Origin: Aldrovandia affinis
Lineage: Eukaryota > Chordata > Actinopteri > Notacanthiformes > Halosauridae
DNA length: 64,000 nucleotides
NCBI GenBank assembly: GCA_029706075.1
Contig: JAINUG010000055.1
Span: 1,798,001-1,862,000, forward strand
Direction of reading: 5' to 3'
In this document: in pieces, positions 1 to 10,855 of the stretch
Position numbering within the stretch: position 1 is the first letter of the stretch
How the letters are laid out: the number at the start of each line of letters is the position of its first letter
Notes under the pieces: generated by a model
The model's database searches: none
The model's input: the letters and a program-made list of their open reading frames with translations, nothing else
Told to the model about the DNA's origin: nothing
Made by a program: the position numbers and the translations under genes

Positions 1-422
1 GATCTTACAAGTACAACAATGGTATACAGTGCAATTATATAATAATCAAGAACACGAGAGGGACAGAATAAACAGATGCAATTACATTCACACATATACA
101 TGCATTTCTGACACTCATTCATCTCACAGTCAGAGATGATTATTCACAGGACAAGCAAGAACCGCTCAATTCAATAGTAATTGTATTCCTATGCAAATCA
201 TTGGGTGGCCAGGGCGTTTCCCAAAATGTGCTACCAACATCGTAACACTATAACTGAGGTGTTTCCGAAAACCTTTGTAACCTACATGGCACATAAGAAA
301 ACCATAATTCATTTAGGAGCAATCCCGACCAGTGATAAGCATCTTTAATATAATGGAATACCATTCAAGTGCTCGCCAGCTGCCTCCTACACAGAAGAAT
401 GTCCACAAAGCACAGGATCATT

Positions 423-779
423 AGGGTGCCTGCTTTGCAGCTGCTTGCAAAAGCAAAGGCACCCTATTGTTATTCCTCATACTTATTATTATTATTATTT
501 CTATTTTTTTATTCTTCCATACAAAACTTTGGCGCGCTACTAGTCTCGCAGCGTTGCCAGCAAAAAATATATCAAAACGTGCGCCTCGAACGAGAATCGT
601 GTGCTAAAATAACTTTTCTTCGAAAATGAGACACTTTTTTGCCCATTCAAATGAATGGAGCGGAATTTGGCCCATTCAAATGAATGGAGCCGAATGTTCA
701 CAGCTACAGTGAGTGATGTCACAATGCCCCTGCTGAAGGTAGGGTGTAAGCACCTAGTGTAGGGGGAGCAGGCACCCTC
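423..779. mobile_element. Possible MITE with 12-bp terminal inverted repeats
   Basis: AGGGTGCCTGCT at 423-434 is matched by its exact inverse at 768-779. Between them is an AT-rich region with ATT runs and a twice-repeated segment CCATTCAAATGAATGGAGC near 640-690. No clear target duplication was seen, so the superfamily is open. Confidence 0.45.
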
Positions 780-1584
780 AAAATTTCTGCGGAATTTTCT
801 CTAGTTGAGTTATACTATCATTGCATGACCGCCCACACAGTATACAAATATCAACGTCAAGCATCACAGTCAGCCGGACATCTGTATCTTATCACACAAC
901 CCGCTATGGTCAATCAGACACCTAGAGACAGGGACTTGACATCATGCATTTCAGAGTGGAATGCTATTCTGCACTCCGCCAAATTGACAAGAGGTTGCAA
1001 TAATGACAACACACAAGAATTGGGAATTCCAGATGAAGAGAAAATACAATAAAATTACCACATGCCTTTTAGGCCTACCTTTTGCCTCACACACACACAC
1101 ACAAAGTGGTTAGCCTAATCCTTGAATGGCAGCTGGCGCAAAAATGGCTGCTTGAGTGACCGTATGTTGACAAGACGCTGCCGACACAGAATCCTTGTCG
1201 ACACAGATGTTAGGCGGAAGGTGTTGGCGCCGTAAACTTCTCCCTAACGATCACAAAGCCCAACTTCTCCCGTCCTTCCTCATACACACTCTTCATGCTC
1301 AGTGGTTTTCAGCCGATCACATTGCTGCCTCTCACCATCAATTCTGATGTCACACCTGGCATGGAACCTTTAGAAACATGTCTGCAAAAGAGGGACTAAG
1401 GATTACTTCATAAAAAAAAAACTAAAAAACACCTGACTGACTTCAAGTTCAAATCCTTTGATGGGGAGAGAAAAGTCAGTCAGTGTGTTATACATGTTGT
1501 TATGATTGCAGGCATTTTTTTATTATTATTGTGAAAGTTCAGATCTCAAAGCGTCATGTTCTGAGCTTCATTATAGATAGTCAC
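780..1584. other. No gene found; intron or 3' flank of the TNFRSF-like gene
   Basis: A search on the minus strand for a phase-1 cytoplasmic exon found nothing convincing. The open frame at 825-1052 (+) has no recognisable motif. A short CA run lies at 1088-1103. Confidence 0.4.
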
Positions 1585-1673
1585 CTGTTTTTCTGGCCTT
1601 GTAGAGCCGATAAGAAAACATCACAAACAGAGCAATCATCATGGTCATCAGCAGAACAGCAGCAATGGGGACA
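1585..1673 (-). CDS. TNFRSF-like exon 7 (transmembrane helix)
   Basis: Acceptor TCTCTTTCCAG, donor GTGACT. It encodes a hydrophobic stretch of about 20 residues (AAVLLMTMMIALFVMF) followed by basic YRLYKARK, a stop-transfer signal. It ends in phase 1, so more coding exons must follow. Confidence 0.8.
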
Positions 1674-4600
1674 CTGGAAAGAGACAGGGAGGGAGAATGA
1701 TCAACCCACAAGAAGACACTGCACACTAACAGATGAACATCTCGCTAAAAGAAACTGAAACAACATACTGTATTAAACACGGATCTCGATAATAGTTACT
1801 GCTCCTTGAAATTATGGAGAAAGAAAATGCCAGTTTCACTTTAATAAACTAATGGGACTTTCTAAAAAAGGTACCATGTGCAATATTTAAGTGGGAAAAT
1901 GAATGTTAATTAAGCCTGTGAGTATCTCTGTTTGACATCCGATATGTCTAACTAGTGACGAGGCAAATCCAGCCAAACCACGTGTGGGATTAAATGTCAA
2001 TAGTCATTGAACAAATTTAATGAAAATCCAAAACTCTTACGTGACATATGCTGCAAGAGCTGAAGAGTCTGTAGAAACTTGGTTGGGATATATGATTTTT
2101 GTCCCTGGACAACAAAAGAGAGAGAGAGAAAACAATCAATCCACACAAATAGGCTAATGTTTAAACTTCCTGTGAACAACCGCTCATGTTATCATTGTCT
2201 ACATCAACAGTGACTCAGTTTGCAAAGGCATGGCTGTTCTGGCATGCTGAGGCAAGTTCCCAAGGAGCAGAACGTGCTGGATGTGCAATAATCTTTGTTC
2301 TATATGAGTCATTTAAAAAAATGGAAGAACAAAAAAATGTGTGTGATGAACAGAAAACAAGGTTGTCATAGCAGCCAAGCCCTTTGTCTCTTTTCATCTT
2401 TTGCAATCTGAGCAATTAAAAAAACCTGGAAAACCATTTTCTACCTGGAAGACTAGTGAGTTCGGCTGGTGGTCGAGACCAGGGTGTGGTGTCTCTGAAA
2501 ATTACGGGCTGGTTGTGACATCGCCTCCTGTCTCGTGTGAACGGATCTGAGAAACGGCTGGCAGTGTAGTGTAATGGTTAGGGAGCTGGGCTTGTAACTC
2601 AGAGGTTGCAGGTTCAATCCCCAGGTGGGGCACTGCTGTTGTACCCTTGAGCAAGGTACTTAACCTGAACTGCTTCAGTGAAATATCCAGCTGTATAAAT
2701 GGATTGTATGTAAAGAAATGTAAACTGTGTAAGTCGCTCTGGATAAGAGCGTCTGCTAAATGCCTAAAATGTCAAAAAATTTCAAATGTCAAGACTACCC
2801 ATGTCTACTTTTTGCATTCTTTACCCTTCAGGTTGCACCGCTCTGACGTTCTCTAATTGTAGCCGTGATTGAGGAGGCTCTGGGATAATGGGGTGGTTTG
2901 AAAGCTCAGCCCGCAGGTGGAGATGCATTGGTTCTACTTACCAGGGTCACAGACACCAGGTGAGGACATGGTGTATCCATCCACACAGCCACACTTGGTG
3001 TCCGAGAAGGTGGTGCAGTTGGTAGTGGTCTCCATTCCCATCCCTGCTAATACAGACACAGACACAGGCAGATTCAGTCAGACCGATAGCAGCCTAGATT
3101 TTGGCTTGACCTTAGTTTTTTATTTTTTATTTTGTGAGATTGTGATTTCAAGTTCATCAGCAGGGCTCCAGACCACATTTACAAAAATCTGTAAAGCTCA
3201 GGAGATAAAGATCTGGGCCCGTATGCACATTTTAAGAGTAGGAGTGATGATCTAAGATCAGGTTTCCCCTGTCCATATCCTAACCATATCCATTATGAGC
3301 TAAAAGGTTAAACTGATCCTAGACCAACAGTCTTTGAACCTTTGTACATACAGACCCAGATGAAAGTCACTTCCATAAAAGAGCATACCTGTACATTTGC
3401 TGCATTCTTTGGATTTGACACCTTCTCTCAAAGTGCAGTTTTTGGTAATGAAATATCCTGCAAAAATATGAACATTGAAATATTAATTAAACAAAAGCAT
3501 TTCGATGAACTTTTCAGAACTTTCATTTCATTTTCATTGAAAACCCATTCATAAAGGTGAGGATTTGGGGAAACAAGATAGGCAGTGTTCTAAGGTGGTG
3601 CTTCTCAAACTTGGTCCTGGGGACCCCCTGTGTATGGTGGTATTTGTTAAAGCCAATCTCATGTTCATTTAATGTTGTTGAAAACATGCGTGCAAGTTCA
3701 ACCATCCATTTTTTTCCTTAAACTTGTTTTAACACAATGCGGGTTTGGCTCATTGCTAATTTCTCTGTCATTGAACTCTTCATTTTTCACATATGGTTTA
3801 CTTTGTGACCAGGTGTCCACACTTTCAGCAATTAGGCCCCCACTGATTTCACCTCCCAATCATATATAATTGAATCAATTAAGAAAAGGTAACCTCCTTC
3901 TAGAGGAATAATGTGTCACATAGCACATTATAGAAAATAATGAGAGCATTATTTGATCTGACTGATTTAAAGTCCTGGGATGTGAATATGGGATATTTAT
4001 TGTTCATGGCATGCATAGCCATTTCTGACATAACGTGGCCTTGACAGAGTAAGTCATGCTTTAATAGAAATGAAGTGTCTACTCAAGAACAATTAACATT
4101 AGTTACAATTCAGAGGTTGCAACAATGGCGGGAATGAAAACCAGCATACAAAATGGGTCCTCAAGATCATCCTCTTTGATGAAAAATGTGATTTTGACTG
4201 TTCAGCACCTTTAAAAATTAAATGGCATACCTGGATGACTGAATCTGCAGCAGTGCTTGTGCTCAGTTTGAAACTCGCTTGTAGAACACTCACTGCTCTG
4301 CACCACATTCAGTTGGAAGCACAGGACAACAATCTATAGGAAGGAGAAAACATTTAATGAACAAAAAAAGGTATACCAGAAGGAGGAAATGGTTTTAAAG
4401 GAACTCTGTGCTGAAACCTCATCGTCAGACAGGCTGTTTCTTACCCAAAACTTAATTCTCAATAATACTGTTGGCCTAAAAAACTGGGCCTCACATGCAT
4501 CTCACATCTGTCACTATTCTCCTCCACTACTCCTTTCATTCCACACTCATTCAATGGGCAGATATGCAATTATATTTTGATTTTTAAGGTCAATGATAGA

Positions 4601-6762
4601 ATTTGAAGGATTAATAGAATAGAATTAACAATATTTTGTTTTTCTTTAGAATTATGGGCAAAAATACTGCACAAAGTAAAGAATGGTTTATATTCTGGAC
4701 GAGGAAGAGTAGTTGATGTACCTATTGCCGAGAAATCAGTGTCAAGAGAAAGCAAATGCTATGTTCGACCATTAAATTAAACAAGAGAGGGAGAATCTCA
4801 TGTGCGATTGTTTAATAAACAAAAATTGAATGATACTTCAAAATTGAAATTGTTTGTAGCCTACTTAATGAAAATACCCTCATCAGCGTCACTGTCCAAA
4901 TACGTTCGGTGTAGGCTACGCTGTAGATTAGAAGAAAACACATATTTTAAAAGACCTTTCAAGTATCATATTAAAGTATGAACACTAATAACAAAATAAT
5001 TAATATAAGCTTATTCATATAGTTTAGAACTAGAACAAATTTAACTTTCTGGTATGACAATTAAAGTAGCCTAAATCCAAGTCAACGATATCTTTGTCCC
5101 AATCTCACACGGAACCACTTCTTTACATATATTGTGGGACTTTCAAAACCACTGCCAGCATTCCTACTCCTGCCCTTAACCTTCTGTTTGGCTCTGACGA
5201 ATCTGTCCCGCACATTCTTCCAACTTTTTCTGGTTGGTGTAGGGAAGAATGCAAGATTTCACAAGAGCAAATGTTTTCTTGTCTCGCAAAATATATGAAC
5301 GCGGTGCCACTTGGAAAATACTGTATTGTAGCGATCCTGAGAGGGTCGCTCCTCATTAAAATGTGTGCGCGGGGCATTGTGGGAGAACGCTATTGTTCCT
5401 TTATGCGTCACGAAACTGTTCCGTTATTCTTTTATGTGTGTGTTTAAAGACATTGTTATTATGTTAGCTAGCTGGTTAGTGTCTGAAACCACCGCGGTTT
5501 TTGGCCATCCTCCGTAGTTGTGTGGTGTATGGAACATGGATAATTATCACTTCTTTTAATAAAGTGGCTACTCGCGTGGTCATTTTTGCATTACTACTGG
5601 ACTCTGTCTCTTTCTTGATACATCACCTCGCGCACGCTCGCTACAATATGAACAGGAGGGATATAGGGCGATGTGCATATTTCCACAATACAATACCAGA
5701 AACCTTAATTGAATACGTACTATTCTTACTATTCACTTCGTCATTATTGAGCGTTTCCGCTAATTCCACTAATTAATTGCCATCTGGTTGTCTTTGTAAT
5801 CGCGAATTGAGAGTCATATAAATGCCTGTACTTTCTGAACTCTTCGCACAGTCTTTCGTCACTGACGTTCTGCACTTTTTATAAAAGGGAGTTAAAACTA
5901 GATTACGTAAAACCCGCCCCAGTCAACCAATCACAGGTCTTGCGGCTGGCGCGGCGTACGCGAACGATCGTTTCGGTCGCAATTGCGTCGCTTTGGCCGC
6001 GCGCCCCCTCGCGTCCAGGCGAATCCGTCAGGTATTAATTGGCCTTCAGACGGAATATCCAGCGGGGCGCGTACGTACACTGTAGTATTCACAAACCCGA
6101 CAGTGCGCATTTTCCCTTGAGTTCCACGGAGCCTGTACACAGAAGCACGGCAGAGTTTCATTGTCACGGTTGTTTGCAAGCAAGCAGCGGAGCAGGCAAA
6201 CAACGGAGGGGAAGGCAGGTATATAGGCAGAGAGGGGGAGATCCCTGCTCCAGCTGCTGGAGGAGTAGGCGGAAAGCAGAGAGTTGGAGCAGGGCAAGCA
6301 TTGAAAGCGAATTGCCGCAGGTAAAATGAGAATCGCCGGAGACCAACAGCGAGTCCCGCAATTTCTTGAGCAATTAAAACACAGATACTTAACTACACTT
6401 TACTAGTCAAGAACGTAGAAAATGTAGATTTACTGCGACGCCACTTAAAACACGAATCACAAAGCACTTGCCACAGACAGAGATTGACGTGCTGCAATCT
6501 TAGTAATCGTTAATAATAATTATAATATTACAATGGCGCATTGCATTATATAGCGCCTTTCCTTGAACTCGAAGGGCTTTACAGTGAGGGAGGGGGGATG
6601 GAGGAGGGATGGTGGACTCACCCCAACCACCACCAATATGTAGCACTCACCTGTACAAAAAGTAGGCAAAGTAGCCTAGACTATACAGTTGACAAAAACA
6701 AAAAGCTTTGGCTTGCTACTCACCGTGATGAATCTCATCTTGGAAAGCACAGCGTTTTCCAT
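1585..6762 (-). CDS. TNF receptor superfamily member (ectodomain and membrane exons; 3' part not found)
   Basis: Seven minus-strand exons join in consistent phase: 6762-6724, 4333-4231, 3457-3389, 3043-2942, 2546-2445, 2104-2041 and 1673-1585. All are bounded by AG/GT sites. The start MENAVLSKM leads into a hydrophobic signal peptide (IVVLCFQL), then a cysteine-rich region with CC at residues 40-41, NCTL, KECSKC and TKCGC, as in TNFR cysteine-rich domains. A Ser/Thr/Pro-rich stalk and one membrane helix (AAVLLMTMMIALFVMF) followed by YRLYKARK complete a type I receptor. The family binds trimeric TNF-like ligands at the cell surface. The spacing of the first repeat resembles CD27/HVEM-type receptors, but I cannot assign an orthologue. 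The usual Cys two residues after the CC pair is replaced (CCRFSHPG). The last exon ends in phase 1; no convincing cytoplasmic exon was found in 1-1584, so the death-domain or TRAF-binding status is unknown. Confidence 0.85.
2041..2104 (-). CDS. TNFRSF-like exon 6 (stalk)
   Basis: A 64-nt exon with a very strong acceptor (a CT-rich tract ending GTTGTCCAG) and donor GTAAGAG. Its length shifts the phase from 1 to 2, which is exactly what the membrane exon needs; that is strong support for the model. Confidence 0.75.
2445..2546 (-). CDS. TNFRSF-like exon 5 (stalk)
   Basis: Acceptor CCGTTTCTCAG, donor GTAGAA. Only one frame is open, and it is the one demanded by exon 4. It is rich in Arg, Pro and Thr with a single Cys (RRRCHNQP), consistent with a membrane-proximal stalk. 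Confidence 0.7.
2556..2785 (+). repeat. tRNA-derived SINE with L2-like tail
   Basis: The head has an A box (TAGTGTAATGGTTAGGGAG) and B box (GGTTCAATCCC) of a tRNA-type pol III promoter. The 3' end is the conserved tail TAAGTCGCTCTGGATAAGAG followed by CGTCTGCTAAATGCC, shared by many fish SINEs. It lies in the intron between exons 4 and 5 of the TNFRSF-like gene, in opposite orientation to it. Confidence 0.85.
2942..3043 (-). CDS. TNFRSF-like exon 4 (cysteine-rich domain)
   Basis: Acceptor TTAGCAG, donor GTAAGT. It encodes TTNCTTFSDTKCGCVDGY, a very characteristic TNFR repeat ending (C-x6-D-x-x-C-x-C). Phase 1 to phase 1. Confidence 0.88.
3389..3457 (-). CDS. TNFRSF-like exon 3 (cysteine-rich domain)
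   Basis: Acceptor TTTTTGCAG, donor GTATGC. The encoded stretch contains GYFITKNCTL and KECSKC, the C-x5-G-x-C style spacing of TNFR repeats. Phase 1 to phase 1. Confidence 0.8.
4231..4333 (-). CDS. TNFRSF-like exon 2 (end of signal peptide, start of CRD1)
   Basis: Acceptor CTATAG, donor GTATGC. It encodes the hydrophobic core IVVLCFQL and the CRD1 start with CC. It ends in phase 1. Confidence 0.8.
4334..6504. other. Intron 1 of the TNFRSF-like gene; GC-rich patch at 5890-6080
   Basis: No exon was recognised. The segment 5890-6080 is much richer in CpG than its surroundings and is preceded by a TATAAAAG-like box at 5881, so it may be an internal promoter or a remnant of another element. Several overlapping open frames at 5931-6373 on both strands reflect GC content and have no family motif. 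Confidence 0.35.
6505..6655 (-). repeat. 3' end of an L2-like LINE
   Basis: An AT-rich (TAA)n-like tail (6505-6530) adjoins TTATATAGCGCCTTTCC and AAGGGCTTTACA, the typical 3' end of fish L2-like LINEs on the minus strand. It is only a tail, with no coding part, and lies just inside intron 1 of the receptor gene. Confidence 0.6.
6724..6762 (-). CDS. TNFRSF-like exon 1 (start codon, signal peptide start)
   Basis: The ATG at 6762 reads MENAVLSKMRFIT, 13 codons, followed by donor GTGAGT. Phase 0 joins to exon 2. A second in-frame Met (residue 9) could also serve as start; the first was chosen because nothing argues against it. Confidence 0.75.
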
Positions 6763-7268
6763 TGACAGTCGATCTTCACTTTCTCTAGCCTCGCGAGCCG
6801 AGCTTTCTTCCGAGAAGAAATGAGAACACAATACGTCTTTACTAAGCGCTTTCTTGTCTTTTTAAACGATCATTCTTGAAATAGTCCACGCCCATGTGTG
6901 ACGCATACGCGAACACCGCTGTGCTTACTCAGATAGGTGCTGTAAAGCTCCATAGAATCACCTCCCTGACCACCTCCCTCCCTACTCCCAGTAGTAGACT
7001 AAAAATAACTGTGCTTAAAGATTTACATGAGTCAGGCAGATAGTTAGACGACTTCAGAGCTGCCTTCAATTACAAGGGTTTATCAAACGCCGTTTGAGAA
7101 CAAATGTAGGCTATTACCTTATCAGAACTCAATAAAAAAATGATAATAACAGTACACTAAAGCAGTGGCTAGCAGACAGCACCACAGTTGACAAAACAAC
7201 ACTTGCACATCATTAGAATTTCAACAATTTATTTGGGATTTAACATTAAAAACTGAACATGCAAACCC

Positions 7269-7559
7269 ATAGGCGTAGCGTGGGGGGTGCCACCGGTGCG
7301 GGCGCACCGGGCGCAAAATTCCGAGGGGCGCAACATTTCAGAAGAAGAAAAAAAAAAAAACAGTCAGGGCAGCGGTCCCCAACCTTTTTAGCACCACGGA
7401 CCGGTTTCATGCACCGGGTGTAAAATTCCGAGGGGCGCAAAAAAAAATTCCCCCATGCACCCCCCCATGCAAAAAAGGTTGGGGACCGCTGCCCTAACTG
7501 GTGGAAGGGACTCAGGGAGTACCCGCCCCGGGTGCTGGCAACCCACGCTACGCCAGTGT
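7269..7559. mobile_element. Non-autonomous hAT-like element with 8-bp target duplication
   Basis: GCAAACCC occurs on both flanks (7261-7268 and 7560-7567), an 8-bp duplication typical of hAT insertions. The ends are inverted: GGCGTAGCGTGGG on the left and its inverse CCCACGCTACGCC on the right. The interior contains a second fold-back structure (separate entry) and a duplicated segment CACCGGGYGYAAAATTCCGA at about 7303 and 7411. Confidence 0.8.
7361..7500. mobile_element. Nested fold-back element with hAT-type ends
   Basis: A 29-bp arm at 7361-7389, with core CAGCGGTCCCCAACCTTTTT, is inverted at 7472-7500 with one mismatch. The GGTCCCCAACCTTTTT core resembles ends of hAT (Charlie-type) elements. 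It lies wholly inside the larger element at 7269-7559. Confidence 0.65.
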
Positions 7560-7681
7560 GCAAACCCGATACTACCTATGTAGGCTACTTTTTAACCTGC
7601 TGTCATGAGTAAGCAGTTTGTTTACGTGATACTGGGCGCGTCCGCTTGCGTCACCCGGCTTTATTGGTGGCTGCTGGATAT

Positions 7682-7779
7682 TTTGTTTCTGAAAAAATGG
7701 ATGATGGCAGTTGCAGCGAGTTTCTTACTGCAGTAAGAAACTCGCTGCAACTGCCATCATCCATTTTTTCAGAAACAAA
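7682..7779. repeat. 98-bp perfect palindrome
   Basis: Both 49-bp arms match without error and without spacer; the centre is CTGCAG at 7728-7733. A perfect palindrome of this size can extrude as a cruciform and is usually unstable in DNA. Confidence 0.9.
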
Positions 7780-7787
7780 TAAAAATA

Positions 7788-7856
7788 TTTTGCCTTTGCG
7801 GTGTATAATCAACAATACAATTATTGTATTGTTGATTATACACCGCAAAGGCAAAA
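7788..7856. repeat. 69-bp perfect palindrome
   Basis: Arms 7788-7821 and 7823-7856 are exact inverses around one central base. It begins only 9 bases after the preceding palindrome. Confidence 0.9.
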
Positions 7857-8305
7857 AATACGCAGATCAAGGATTTGGAGCCGACAATGGGTGCCACGGC
7901 TGCAGAGTCAAGGAGCCTTACGCAAACTTATGTCGTGAAATGGAGACTGGAGATGTACCATCTTTTATTAATTTCTCGCGTTTATTCACGAAGTAGTACT
8001 GTCGTCTAGAACAGTAGTTCTCAAAGTGGGAGTCGCGAGATGATTTAATAAATGTGAGAAAAGAAATGTGACAATAAAATGCTATCTTTTTTTTAAACCA
8101 TAATTGCATTTAGGCATAACATTAAAAAGTCCCTACAATTAATGTGTTAGTCTACCATTTATTTTAACAATCAGCCTACAATATTTTGATTCTCAAACTT
8201 TTCAGTTCGTGACTCCCAGTAGAGATGCGTCCCCATGTTCAACCCTCCCTTGAGGTGCTTACGACAATTTGGATCGAGTGCTTTGTCAAGCAAGAGCTCT
8301 CTGTG

Positions 8306-8356
<51 letters not shown>

Positions 8357-8410
8357 CCCTCATTTATATAGCACTTTTCATCGCAAAGCGGTCTCAAAGT
8401 GCTTAACAGA
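8306..8410 (-). repeat. L2-like LINE 3' end with (AAT)n tail
   Basis: A pure AAT/ATT run at 8306-8355 adjoins CATTTATATAGCACTTTTC and CTCAAAGTGCTT, a LINE 3' end read on the minus strand. The trinucleotide run is therefore best read as an expanded LINE tail. Confidence 0.65.
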
Positions 8411-9000
8411 AAAGAAAAAGTAAAAGAAAAACTGAAAACAGAGCACAACTAACATTTATTCAAATTTAATATAATTTAAAAAACTGTGTATGTGTATGTA
8501 TGTGTGTGCGTGCGCACATGCGCGCCAAACTCAGCCATAAAATGTAATGAATAGGTATGTTTTGAGTCTGGAATCTTTCACTTTTATTGATGAAGTTGGT
8601 CATTAAATAGGCTTCTTTGTCTACGTATTTTGTCCTGAAATATCATAAAGAAAGATAAATTATAAAGAAACTAGCATAAATTGGTTACGAATACTATTTT
8701 AATTAAGTAAAACAAAAAAATTGAAATTAGTAATATCATTACAAAGAGTTATTATGATTTCATAATTGCAGTTTTGTTTTTTTAAAGAATGAATTGATGA
8801 GAAATACTATTTAAAGGGCCAAACTGCTGTAAAGTAGCTACACGCTTGCAATGGCGGACCTTTCGCGATTAGAGGAATTGGCGAGAGCGCTTCGGGCGAG
8901 ATCGCATTTTGAGGGACCGGTCTGACTTTTTTGCCGAGGATGACGAGTGGCTCATGAGCCGGTTCCAATTCCCTAGAACGCTTCTATTAAGGCTGTGCAA

Positions 9001-9573
9001 CAGGGCCGTGCACAGACATTTTGGGGGGCAGGGGCTCAAGCAACAAAAAAAAAAGGGCACTCACCCCACCGACACGCACTATTCCCACCCCGATGTTGCC
9101 ACTCCGCCGCCATCCATAATCACACACTATGTTCATAACATGGGACATGTTTAAATTCTACTGAAACACATTATTCCATGAAGAAACCACAGATTTGATG
9201 TAGTAATGCAAGTCAGTCAGTGTAAGCAATGCAGTCAGTCAGTGTTCAGTTGATTAGACCAATTCAGTCACATTAGATCGGTGGTTTCTTTGAGAAAGAA
9301 CCTGCGACCTGTTTTACCTTTCATTATAAGTAATGATAAGATTCTAGATCAGCAGTCTTACTCTGACATGCTTGATACATAAGCCCCCTGAATTTGGGGT
9401 TTCAAAACTTCCTTCTGTTTTCATGTTCTGTTCATGTTCATCATTTTGTTACATTGCATATATTTTATACATGAGACATATGGTACAACTACTGAACTAC
9501 AGTTTGATTTTAGTAACATGTTTTTGAGCATCACACTGAGAGGAAAAGAAACCACAGTGTTATATATTAAAAA

Positions 9574-9657
<84 letters not shown>

Positions 9658-10540
9658 CTTAAACACAGCCTTATATATTTGTTACATCTATGCATATGGC
9701 TGAAAAACTGATCCAGGGTCAGGGAGGTGAGAAGTATTTTGCCTTTCATTGGAGACAGGTGTATTTGCCTCTTCTAGCAGTGTTTATGCTGCTTCCTATT
9801 TCCCAATCAAAATGGATTGATTGAAACTTTTATTTTAACAGGGAAACACACTGCTACATGCCCAAACAATAATACACTTTTAAACATCCCGTTTTAGAAA
9901 ACTGGCTAAAGAAAAGGGGGTGACTACACGAAACTAGCAAAACTATGCAAAACGTAACTACCTGCTTCAGAAATTAATTGCATATTTGTAAGTTGTCCTG
10001 TATGACGGAGATAACATCGTTTTAATGTTAATTAGACTAGCTTACTTGCTCGCCAGTACCGAGGCTAGTAATGACGAAATTACAGCGTGAATGTGGCAAG
10101 TCCTACTTGACCTACTTCATAGTTTTTTTTAACGGATATATAACATAAAAGGTAAGTAAGTGTTGTTTAATCGTGGTTTCATAATTAAAACAGTGCCTAC
10201 CTGATATCATTCACCGTAACGAAACTGGGGCTGGGAATGCGGTGCTTTTCATGACAAGTTGTATTCGGAATGTCGGAAGATGCGACGTTGATTGATTGAT
10301 TGAGACAAAACCATTTGGAAGGGGGGTTGGAGCGGAGTACTTTTTAAATTGATAAGGTATATTTTTTCGTGGATACTAGGCCTACTATACATTTCCCTCT
10401 TTATTTTTGATAGAATTTCAATAACAAATAAAGAAAAAAATTAATACAATTAACACCAGCCAAAAAAGGGCACTTTTTGACTCTGAGGGCAAAAGGGCAG
10501 GGGCCAAGCCCCCCTTGGTCCCTATCTGTGCACGTGCCTG
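9001..10540. mobile_element. Non-autonomous hAT element inserted in the Harbinger transposase
   Basis: CTGTGCAA flanks it on both sides (8993-9000 and 10541-10548). The ends are inverted: CAGGGCCGTGCACAGA on the left and its near-inverse TCTGTGCACGTGCCTG on the right. No transposase was seen in the 1540-bp interior, which contains a long CA run. Removing element plus one duplication rejoins the transposase codons. Confidence 0.85.
9577..9655. repeat. (CA)n microsatellite
   Basis: An uninterrupted CA run of nearly 80 bases inside the hAT element at 9001-10540. It produces spurious open frames on both strands. Confidence 0.95.
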
Positions 10541-10855
10541 CTGTGCAACATCTTAGAGCCAGACTTAACGAGGCAAACAAGATCTGATGCCATTCCAACA
10601 CATGTCCAAGTGCTGTCAGTGCTTGGCTTTTTGGCCGCGGGCACTTTCCAAAGGGATATTGACTAGCGTTCTGGAATATCCAAATCCTCCATGAGCCCCG
10701 GAGTATATTCGATTTCCCTATAGTGCGCAGAGCCAAATTGGTCTCAAACAGGATTTTTTCAATCTGGCCGGCCTTCCTAATACGATTGGTGCCATAGATT
10801 GTATGCATGTGCGCATTAAAGCTCCATTCACCGACACCTTTGCCTATTATTCCCC

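Noticed and set aside
825..1052. 75-residue plus-strand frame
   Set aside because: No recognisable motif or splice context; kept only as unexplained DNA.
1200..1345. Cytoplasmic exon of the TNFRSF-like gene
   Set aside because: A short minus-strand frame (MKSVYEEGREKLGF) is present, but no acceptor gives the needed phase without a stop.
2560..2635. tRNA gene
   Set aside because: It has A and B boxes but continues into a SINE body and L2-like tail; the acceptor and T stems do not pair.
5931..6373. Several overlapping Arg/Ser/Leu-rich frames
   Set aside because: They follow from GC content, overlap on both strands and show no domain.
7646..7996. Open frames over the palindromes
   Set aside because: The same peptide appears on both strands because the DNA is palindromic; no family match.
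9421..9749. Cys/Val and Thr/His repeat frames
   Set aside because: Translations of a CA microsatellite.
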